DNA of 11,703 nt from an uncultured Lachnospiraceae bacterium (GTDB taxonomy: Bacteria; Bacillota; Clostridia; Lachnospirales; Lachnospiraceae): NCBI GenBank assembly GCA_949935685.1, contig CATLGN010000026.1:1-11703 (forward strand), given 5' to 3'. Under the pieces are notes generated by a model that was not told the origin of the DNA, did not search any database, and saw only the letters and a list, made by a program, of their open reading frames with translations. The translations under genes were made by a program, and so were the position numbers. This document shows, piece by piece, positions 5,859 to 11,703 of the stretch; position 1 is the first letter of the stretch, and every line of letters starts with the position of its first letter.

Positions 5859-7370
5859 ATGAGAGAATCAGCGATACTTTTGCTTCCGATATTTCTTCCC
5901 ATTGTTATGGGACTTGCCGTTTTATGTCTTCCGGTTTTCCGCAGCAGACGGCTTGCGGTGGGATTCACGGCTGTCGGTCTATTTCTGACGGCAGCGTCGG
6001 TTTTTGCGATCATCTTCGGGCAGACAGACGCATATACGTTATTTTCATTGACGGAAACGCTTCCTATCTTCTTCCACATCGACGCGGTGGGAAGGCTTTT
6101 TGCGGGAATTGTTACGGTTATATGGTGCTGCTGCGGGGTATTTGCTTTTTCCTATATGGAGCATGAACGGGAGGAAAAGCGGTACTACGGATTTTATCTG
6201 ATCGTTTACGGCGTTTTGACAGCGCTTGATTTTGCGGGCAATCTGATTACGTTTTATATGTTTTATGAAATGATGACATTATTGTCTATGCCGCTTGTCT
6301 TACATACCCGTACACGGGAGGCGGTGATGGCCGGTCTGAAATATCTGTTTTATTCTTTTTGCGGCGCGTATATGGTGTTATATGGAATCTATATTGTGCA
6401 CGGCTATTCGGATACGCTGGCGTTTACGGAAGGCGGAGTGATAAACAGCGCCATGGCACAGGGCAGGGAGCCGTTTCTGCTGTTTGTGGCGTTTTTAATG
6501 ATTGTGGGATTTGGCGTCAAAGCAGGCATGTTTCCGTTTCACGGCTGGCTGCCTGCCGCCCATCCGGTCGCACCGGCGCCGGCTTCCGCGGCACTGTCTG
6601 GCATTATCGTCAAATGCGGCGTGCTGGGAATGATCCGCACCGTGTACTATGTATTTGGCGCAGATTTTATCAGACATACATGGGTGCAGACGGTTTGGAT
6701 GATTCTGGCATTGTTTACGGTGTTTATGGGATCTATGCTGGCATGCCGGGAGAGGGTTCTGAAAAGACGGCTCGCGTATTCCACAATCAGTCAGGTTTCC
6801 TATATTCTGTTCGGACTGGCGGCGCTGACCCCGGTCAGTTTTACGGGAGCGCTGTTGCATGTGGTGTTTCATGCGGTTATGAAGAGCGGTCTGTTCCTCT
6901 GTGCCGGCGCGGTAATCAGCAGAACGGGAAAGATGGCGGTGGAGGAACTGAAAGGCATCGGACGGGAAATGCCGGTGACAATATGGTGTTACACGCTCTT
7001 TTCGCTGTCCATGGTCGGCATACCGCCGGCATGCGGCTATGTAAGTAAGCTGTATCTGGCGATGGGAGCGATGCAGATGCAGGGCAGTACGAACAGGCTG
7101 TCCGCTGTGATTTTCTGGCTCGGTCCGGTTGTGCTGCTTGTCAGCGCACTGTTGACTGCATATTATCTGCTGCCGGTGACGGTACACGGATTTTTTCCGG
7201 GGAAGGATTTCAGCGGCGGGCAGCGGACGGAGAGAGAGGCCGGTGTGATGATGCTGGTGCCGCTGATAATATTGGCGGTGTTGACGATTGGTATGGGGAT
7301 GTTTTCTGCGGGTTTGACGGATTATATGGCATCAATTGCCTCTGCGACCGTCAGAGCGTTTGTCCGGTAG
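5859..7370 (+). CDS. Second antiporter-like subunit (MrpD/NuoN/NuoM family)
   Basis: This 503-residue polytopic membrane protein belongs to the proton-conducting transporter family. Key residues are E137 in FYEMM (helix 5), K221 in GVKAGMFPFHGWLPAAHPVA (helix 7), K252 in IVKCG (helix 8), K342 in HAVMKSG and K397 in GYVSK (helix 12). The stretch VAPAPASAALSG at 237-248 is canonical. Spacing to the gene before is 17 nt and to the gene after 15 nt, with purine-rich GGGGAG sites. It is clearly paralogous to the gene that follows: both have FYE-(M/L)-(M/L)-TL, LKRRLAYSTISQVSYILFG or a near match, and HAVMK. It probably arose by tandem duplication. Which ion it moves cannot be read from sequence. 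Confidence 0.9.
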   Translation: MRESAILLLPIFLPIVMGLAVLCLPVFRSRRLAVGFTAVGLFLTAASVFAIIFGQTDAYTLFSLTETLPIFFHIDAVGRLFAGIVTVIWCCCGVFAFSYMEHEREEKRYYGFYLIVYGVLTALDFAGNLITFYMFYEMMTLLSMPLVLHTRTREAVMAGLKYLFYSFCGAYMVLYGIYIVHGYSDTLAFTEGGVINSAMAQGREPFLLFVAFLMIVGFGVKAGMFPFHGWLPAAHPVAPAPASAALSGIIVKCGVLGMIRTVYYVFGADFIRHTWVQTVWMILALFTVFMGSMLACRERVLKRRLAYSTISQVSYILFGLAALTPVSFTGALLHVVFHAVMKSGLFLCAGAVISRTGKMAVEELKGIGREMPVTIWCYTLFSLSMVGIPPACGYVSKLYLAMGAMQMQGSTNRLSAVIFWLGPVVLLVSALLTAYYLLPVTVHGFFPGKDFSGGQRTEREAGVMMLVPLIILAVLTIGMGMFSAGLTDYMASIASATVRAFVR

Positions 7371-7385
7371 AAAGGGGAGAGTTGA

Positions 7386-8861
7386 ATGAAACCGATTGTG
7401 ATGTTACTTGTGATTCTGCTCCCTGTTCTGACAGGTATGGGGACTGCGCTGCTGCCGTTTCCAAAGAGGGGGCAGCGGATGCTTTTTCTGGAAGGATTGG
7501 TGGTTGTCAATACATTGCTCGTATTTGCGTTGTTGGCGAACCCGCCGTCCACGGAGCTGGCGGTTGTAAAATTTACGGGCGATTTGACGCTTTCGCTGCG
7601 CATTGACGGCATGAGCCGTGTGTTTGGCACTTTGGTTGCCGCGCTCTGGCCGCTGGCCACGCTCTATGCCATCGAATATATGAAACATGAAAAAAATGAA
7701 AACAGTTTTTTTCTCTTTTATACGATGACCTATGGCGTTACGCTTGGCATCGCCTTTGCGGAAGATCTGATGACGATGTATTTCTTTTATGAATTACTGA
7801 CTCTGGTGACGGTTCCGCTCGTCATGCATACGCTGACGCGGGAAGCCATTTTGGCCAGCAGAAAATATTTGTATTATTCTCTGGGCGGCGCGGCGTTCGG
7901 CTTTCTGGGACTGATCTTTATTATCGTATACGGCGTTTCACCGGATTTTGTCCCAGGCGGTTCTCTGGATTTGATGCGGATCGGCGGCCGCACGAATCTG
8001 CTTCTGCTCATCTATGTGCTGGCTTTTCTCGGTTTCGGTGTGAAGGCGGCGGTCTGTCCGTTTAATTCCTGGCTGCCTTCCGCCGGTGTGGCGCCGACGC
8101 CGGTAACGGCGCTCTTGCATGCGGTGGCAGTTGTGAAAGCGGGCGCTTTTGCGATTATCCGTCTGACATATTATTGTTTCGGGACATCGTTTTTGCGCGG
8201 GACATGGGCGCAGACTGTGGTGATGGCGATTACCGTCATAACGATTGTATATGGCTGCAGCCGCGCGCTGAAAGAAACGCATTGGAAAAGGCGGCTGGCA
8301 TATTCGACGATCAGTAATCTGTCCTATATTTTGTTTGGCGTAACAATTATGACGCCCCTCGGCCTGACGGCAGCGCTGCTCCATATGGTCTGTCATGCGG
8401 TAATGAAAATATGTTCGTTTTTCTGTGCAGGCGCAGTTATTTATAAAACGGGAAAGACATATGTCTATGAATTGGACGGCCTTGGCAGAAAAATGCCATG
8501 GACATTCGGTATTTTTACCCTCTCTGCGCTGGCCCTGATGGGAGTGCCCGGTCTGGCCGGCTTTATCAGTAAATGGTATCTGGCCTCTGCGGCTGCGGAT
8601 TACGGAAGTCCGCTGGCGCTTGCGGGTATGGGAGCGCTGCTCATATCGGCGCTGCTGACGGCAGTCTATATGCTGAGTATTGTAATACGGGCGTTTTTTA
8701 CGACACCGGATTTTGACGAAACATCAATTGCGGATGTCCGTGATCCAAACTGGTATATGCTGCTGCCTTTGGGATTGTTTGCACTGGCAATTTTGTTTCT
8801 GGGCCTGCACAGCGCGGAACTTGTGGCATTCTTGACGAAGGCTGTGGAAGGAATCGGTTAG
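7386..8861 (+). CDS. Third antiporter-like subunit (MrpD/NuoM family, His-to-Asn variant)
   Basis: This 491-residue membrane protein is of the same family. E136 in FFYELLTL (helix 5), K220 in GVKAAVCPFNSWLPSA (helix 7), K251 in VAVVKAGAF (helix 8), K341 in HAVMKIC and K396 in GFISKWYLA (helix 12) are all kept. Two differences from its neighbours stand out. The usual FPFH before WLP is CPFN, so the conserved histidine is asparagine. The following region, VAPTPVTALLHAVAVVKAG, has the 'TPV-ALLHA' form seen in other complex I-related antiporter subunits and supplies a histidine (H245) one helix turn before K251. Gaps to its neighbours are 15 and 12 nt. It is closest in sequence to the second antiporter subunit. 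Confidence 0.9.
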   Translation: MKPIVMLLVILLPVLTGMGTALLPFPKRGQRMLFLEGLVVVNTLLVFALLANPPSTELAVVKFTGDLTLSLRIDGMSRVFGTLVAALWPLATLYAIEYMKHEKNENSFFLFYTMTYGVTLGIAFAEDLMTMYFFYELLTLVTVPLVMHTLTREAILASRKYLYYSLGGAAFGFLGLIFIIVYGVSPDFVPGGSLDLMRIGGRTNLLLLIYVLAFLGFGVKAAVCPFNSWLPSAGVAPTPVTALLHAVAVVKAGAFAIIRLTYYCFGTSFLRGTWAQTVVMAITVITIVYGCSRALKETHWKRRLAYSTISNLSYILFGVTIMTPLGLTAALLHMVCHAVMKICSFFCAGAVIYKTGKTYVYELDGLGRKMPWTFGIFTLSALALMGVPGLAGFISKWYLASAAADYGSPLALAGMGALLISALLTAVYMLSIVIRAFFTTPDFDETSIADVRDPNWYMLLPLGLFALAILFLGLHSAELVAFLTKAVEGIG

Positions 8862-8873
8862 GGAGGTGGAAAA

Positions 8874-11036
8874 ATGAGTGAATGGCTGACAGTATTGGGA
8901 ATGGAGGGAAATCCGCTTCTCTTACTCTGCGTGTTGTTTCCTTTTGCGGGCGGAATGGCTGCTTATGGGGTCGGCAGGCGCAGTCCGCAGGCGGGCATGT
9001 TTACGGCGGCAGGCATTGCTTTGGGGGAATTTTTACTTTTTTTGTATTTGTTCCTGTATGTCCCCAATGTGGAGACAGTCACGTTTGGCTGGCACTCCTT
9101 CTGCCAGACGGGAATGTATTTCCGGCTGGACGGATTCCGTCTCATATATGGACTGCTGTCCGGCTTTGTCTGGCTGGTGACAATGGTGTTTTCGGCGGAG
9201 TATATGGCGCATGATAACAGGCGGAATCGTTTTGCATTGTTTATGCTGTTTACGCTTGGAGCGACGGTGGGTGTATTTTTGTCGGCGGAACTGTTTACCA
9301 CATTTCTCTTTTTTGAGTTGATGTCTTTTACCTCTTATGTATGGGTCGTACAGGAGGAAACGCCGGCGGCGCTGCGGGCGGGCGGAACGTATCTGGGGAT
9401 TGCGGTAATCGGCGGCCTAGTATTGCTTATGGGCCTGTTTTTGCTCCGGGCTATGGCCGGCGGCGGGACAGACGGGAGACTTTGGATTGAAGAATTGCGT
9501 ATGTTGGTATGGACCCGCTCCGATTTGCGTCTGCTATGGCCGGCGGGGCTTTGCCTGCTGTTTGGATTCGGGGCAAAGGCAGGGGTGTTTCCGCTCCATA
9601 TCTGGCTGCCCGAAGCGCACCCGGCGGCGCCTGCGCCTGCTTCGGCGCTATTGTCCGGTATTCTGACCAAAGCCGGTATTTTTGGTATTCTGATCGTAAG
9701 CTGCCAGATGTTCTGGCATGATGGCGCGTGGGGAACGCTTATTGTAAGCCTCGGTGTGGTTACGATGGTATGGGGCGCCGTGCTGGCGCTGCTTTCCGTG
9801 AATCTGAAACGGACGCTTGCCTGCTCCTCTTTGTCACAGACCGGTTTTATCTGGGTGGGGGTGGGCATGGCCGGTCTGCTTGGCGATGAAAATATTCTGG
9901 CCGTACGGGGCGTACTGCTGCATATGGTCAATCACTCGTTGTTTAAGCTGGTGCTTTTTCTGACGGCCGGTGTGGTGTTTATGAATGTGCATCAATTGGA
10001 ACTGAACCGGATACGCGGATTTGGGCGCAATAAGCCGCTGCTGCATCTGATCTTTTTGTCCGGAGCGCTGGGAATTGCCGGCGTACCGTTTTTTAGCGGA
10101 TATGTGAGCAAGACGCTGCTGCACGAAAGCATTGTCGCGTATGGGGAATTGCTGGAGAGCGGTCTGTATCAGGCGTTATTTTACAGCAGGGGACAGATTA
10201 CGGTGATCGAATGGCTTTTTCTGATCAGCGGCGGCCTGACGGCGGCATATATGACGAAGCTCTATGTCTGCATATTTGTCGAAAAAAATTCCGATGACAT
10301 GGTACAGGAAACGTATGATTGCAGGAAGGGCAGTTATATGAACAAATGCAGCGCCCTTGCGCTGACGGGCAGCGCGCTTGCGGTGGTGGTATTGGGAATC
10401 GTTCCGCATCTGACAATGGATGTTCTTGCGGATATGGGGCAGGGATTTATGGGCGTCACGGAGCGTATTCCGACAGTTCATTATCTGTCCGTGAAAAATC
10501 TGACGGGCGCCGCTGTCTCACTGTTGATCGGCGCGGCGTTATATCTTCTGGTCGTTCGGAGACTGCTGATGCGTCCCAGCGGCGTCGGACGGGAATACTG
10601 TAACCGGCTGCGGGAGGACGCCGGGCTGGAAAACTTGCTGTACCGCCCTTTGCTGCTGAAAATATTGCCGTTTTTCGGCTCTGTGGTATGTCGGACGGCG
10701 GATTGGCTGATAGATGGACTGATTCTTTTGCTGCGACGCAGCGTGTTGCGTGACAGCCCGCTACCATACGAACTGCCGGAGGGCACGCCTGTCACACATT
10801 TGCTTGGCTGCGCGATGGATCATGTGCAGTATGGACTGCAGCGCCTGCGGTCTGTCGGAAAAGAAAGAAAGCCTTCTTACCACAGACGGTGGGAACATAA
10901 ACTGGCGGCTTTGCACAGCGCGGTCAGCGAATATAACACAATGATCTCCCGCAGTATGTCATTTGGCCTGCTGCTGTTCTGCATCGGGTTTTTAATGACC
11001 GTCTTGTATCTGCTGCTCTATTTTGATCTGGCATAA
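8874..11036 (+). CDS. Fourth, long antiporter-like subunit (NuoL/MrpA-like, 720 residues)
   Basis: Residues 1-515 form the antiporter-like core: E148 in FLFFELMSF (helix 5), K235 in GAKAGVFPLHIWLPEAHPAA (helix 7), K266 in LTKAG (helix 8), K358 in VNHSLFKLV and K413 in GYVSK (helix 12). About 200 further residues follow: a helix at about 541-561, an amphipathic arginine- and aspartate-containing region (565-680) with YRPLLLKILPFFG at 590-602 and LIDGLILLLRRSVLRDSP at 612-629, and a last helix at 695-717. A long C-terminal part recalls the lateral helix of NuoL and MrpA, so this subunit may be the functional stand-in for MrpA's antiporter half; that is inference. The start has GGGAGGTGG upstream. 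It is the last gene of the operon, ending 9 nt before the A run of the terminator. Confidence 0.9.
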   Translation: MSEWLTVLGMEGNPLLLLCVLFPFAGGMAAYGVGRRSPQAGMFTAAGIALGEFLLFLYLFLYVPNVETVTFGWHSFCQTGMYFRLDGFRLIYGLLSGFVWLVTMVFSAEYMAHDNRRNRFALFMLFTLGATVGVFLSAELFTTFLFFELMSFTSYVWVVQEETPAALRAGGTYLGIAVIGGLVLLMGLFLLRAMAGGGTDGRLWIEELRMLVWTRSDLRLLWPAGLCLLFGFGAKAGVFPLHIWLPEAHPAAPAPASALLSGILTKAGIFGILIVSCQMFWHDGAWGTLIVSLGVVTMVWGAVLALLSVNLKRTLACSSLSQTGFIWVGVGMAGLLGDENILAVRGVLLHMVNHSLFKLVLFLTAGVVFMNVHQLELNRIRGFGRNKPLLHLIFLSGALGIAGVPFFSGYVSKTLLHESIVAYGELLESGLYQALFYSRGQITVIEWLFLISGGLTAAYMTKLYVCIFVEKNSDDMVQETYDCRKGSYMNKCSALALTGSALAVVVLGIVPHLTMDVLADMGQGFMGVTERIPTVHYLSVKNLTGAAVSLLIGAALYLLVVRRLLMRPSGVGREYCNRLREDAGLENLLYRPLLLKILPFFGSVVCRTADWLIDGLILLLRRSVLRDSPLPYELPEGTPVTHLLGCAMDHVQYGLQRLRSVGKERKPSYHRRWEHKLAALHSAVSEYNTMISRSMSFGLLLFCIGFLMTVLYLLLYFDLA

Positions 11037-11040
11037 TCAG

Positions 11041-11086
11041 AAAAAAAGGACAGATAACGCGGCTCTCGCCTGTTATCTGTCCTTAT
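11041..11086. terminator. Convergent (bidirectional) intrinsic terminator
   Basis: AAGGACAGATAAC (11046-11058) and GTTATCTGTCCTT (11072-11084) form a perfect 13-bp stem, extendable inside by GCG/CGC. Seven A residues at 11041-11047 give a U7 tract for leftward transcripts, so it is a strong terminator for the PocR/MCP gene. Rightward, only TTATGTAT follows, so termination of the antiporter operon here may be weaker. Confidence 0.85.
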
Positions 11087-11105
11087 GTATGTCCATTCCA
11101 ATATG

Positions 11106-11703
11106 TTACAAATTGCCCTCTTCAAAGAGTGCGGAAAGCTTGGAGGTGGATTTGGTGATCTCTGCCACGCTCTTTTCGATGTCGTTATAGATAACGGCGG
11201 ACTGGGAAGAAAGATCCTGCATGCTTTTGGCAACAACTGCAAAACCTACGCCGGCTTCTCCGCTTCTGGCTGCTTCGATGCTTGCATTCAGGGAGAGAAT
11301 CTTCTGACGGTTGGCAATTGTCTTTAAGTGGCTGGTGTTATCATTGATTGCCTGAATCAATTCCGTGGAATGATTGATTTCTTCCTGCAGCGTATTCAGG
11401 CGGCCCGCATTGAAATGCTTAAAATATTCCAGATTGACAAGCTGATTGACAACAATGCCGAGCAGCCCTGCGGCAGCACGGATGCTGGATTCGCTTCTGA
11501 CCGGTACTTTGCGGAGCGCCTGTACATATTGATCGGGATCAATGCCCAGTTCCTGCGCGGTTTTACGAAAAGCTTCTTCGTCGGGGGAAGACGGGAGTAC
11601 CTGTCCGCCGATCATGGCACCGACCTTTTCACCGTTTACGATTATATCAATCGAAAAATCCATCAAACCGGCATGGCAGAAATAAACGCCTTCTCCTTCG
11701 TTG
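11106..11703 (-). CDS. Soluble PocR-domain methyl-accepting sensor protein, C-terminal part (cut by window edge)
   Basis: The last 198 residues are visible; the N-terminus lies beyond position 11703. Reading runs in frame from the edge (NEGEGVYFCHAGLMDFSIDI), so a start at 11666 or inside would be false. YFCHAGLMDF and GAMIGGQVL are hallmarks of the PocR ligand-binding domain. A linker with helical segments follows, then the tip of a methyl-accepting chemotaxis signalling hairpin: ILSLNASIEAARSGEAGVGF and AVVAKSMQDLSSQS. No membrane segment is visible, so the protein is probably cytoplasmic. The signalling domain is very short: only about 40 residues follow GFAVVA, and there is no C-terminal CheR-binding pentapeptide. 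It probably senses a small metabolite and signals to CheA/CheW or a similar partner. It converges on the antiporter operon and ends at the shared terminator. Confidence 0.88.
   Translation of the reverse strand, partial: NEGEGVYFCHAGLMDFSIDIIVNGEKVGAMIGGQVLPSSPDEEAFRKTAQELGIDPDQYVQALRKVPVRSESSIRAAAGLLGIVVNQLVNLEYFKHFNAGRLNTLQEEINHSTELIQAINDNTSHLKTIANRQKILSLNASIEAARSGEAGVGFAVVAKSMQDLSSQSAVIYNDIEKSVAEITKSTSKLSALFEEGNL

Larger units (their letters stand above)
1621..11036 (+). other. Ten-gene Mrp/Mbh-type antiporter operon
   Basis: Ten same-strand genes are joined by overlaps of 4 to 20 nt or gaps of 1 to 17 nt: mrpE, mrpF, mrpG, mbhD-like, mbhE-mrpB fusion, mrpC and four antiporter-like genes. 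No internal terminator or clear promoter was seen. The order equals that of the antiporter half of archaeal Mbh rather than the Bacillus mrpABCDEFG order. The unit is bounded by hairpins at 1560-1605 and 11046-11084. Co-transcription is inferred from spacing. Confidence 0.9.

Noticed and set aside
6359..7048. 229-residue plus-strand frame and a 230-residue minus-strand frame (6495-7187) over the second antiporter gene
   Set aside because: Both overlap a gene with full family motifs in another frame and show no domain of their own.
1621..11036. A membrane-bound hydrogenase or complex I operon
   Set aside because: No [NiFe] hydrogenase large or small subunit, NuoH/MbhM-like subunit or iron-sulfur ferredoxin-like protein is encoded in the window; only the antiporter-type part is present.
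1..11703. CRISPR arrays, insertion sequences, prophage, tRNA or rRNA genes
   Set aside because: Reading both strands showed no spaced direct repeats, transposase or integrase motifs, or RNA gene signatures.

Overview
The window looks like a chromosomal segment from an anaerobic member of the Firmicutes, class Clostridia, probably Lachnospiraceae-like. The grounds are moderate GC, strong GGAGG-type ribosome binding sites, tightly packed operons, a clostridial-type glycogen debranching enzyme, and a soluble PocR/methyl-accepting sensor. The species cannot be named from sequence reading alone. No rRNA, tRNA, CRISPR, insertion sequence or phage gene was seen.

Layout. Positions 1-378 (minus) hold the N-terminal part of a GlgX-like glycogen debranching enzyme, cut by the window edge. 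A 140-bp divergent intergenic region carries a good sigma-A-type promoter for the rightward genes trmB (tRNA m7G46 methyltransferase) and trxA (a thioredoxin with an unusual CVPC active site). A 14-bp-stem hairpin with a short T run follows trxA and abuts the Shine-Dalgarno of the next gene. Positions 1621-11036 hold one compact ten-gene operon: mrpE, mrpF, mrpG, an MbhD-like gene, a fused MbhE-MrpB gene, mrpC, and four consecutive antiporter-like (MrpD/NuoL/NuoN family) subunits. Junctions are overlaps or gaps of at most 17 nt. A perfect 13-bp-stem hairpin separates this operon from a convergent minus-strand gene, the C-terminal part of a PocR-domain/methyl-accepting protein that runs off the right edge.

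How the genes work together. The operon encodes a multisubunit membrane cation/proton antiporter of the Mrp type. Its order is that of the antiporter module of archaeal membrane-bound hydrogenase (Mbh: E-F-G-D'-E'/B-C-D), not the Bacillus mrpABCDEFG order. No hydrogenase or NADH-dehydrogenase gene lies in the window, and the operon ends at a terminator. It therefore appears to be a free-standing secondary antiporter, or a module working with partners encoded elsewhere. The conventional long MrpA is absent: its C-terminal parts occur as MbhD and MbhE-like segments, and its antiporter part may be supplied by the 720-residue last subunit. All four antiporter-like subunits keep the membrane Glu and Lys residues used for ion translocation in complex I relatives. 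The most interesting points are this four-antiporter layout, the MbhE-MrpB fusion with a charged N-terminal extension, and the terminator-like hairpin in the leader of the operon.
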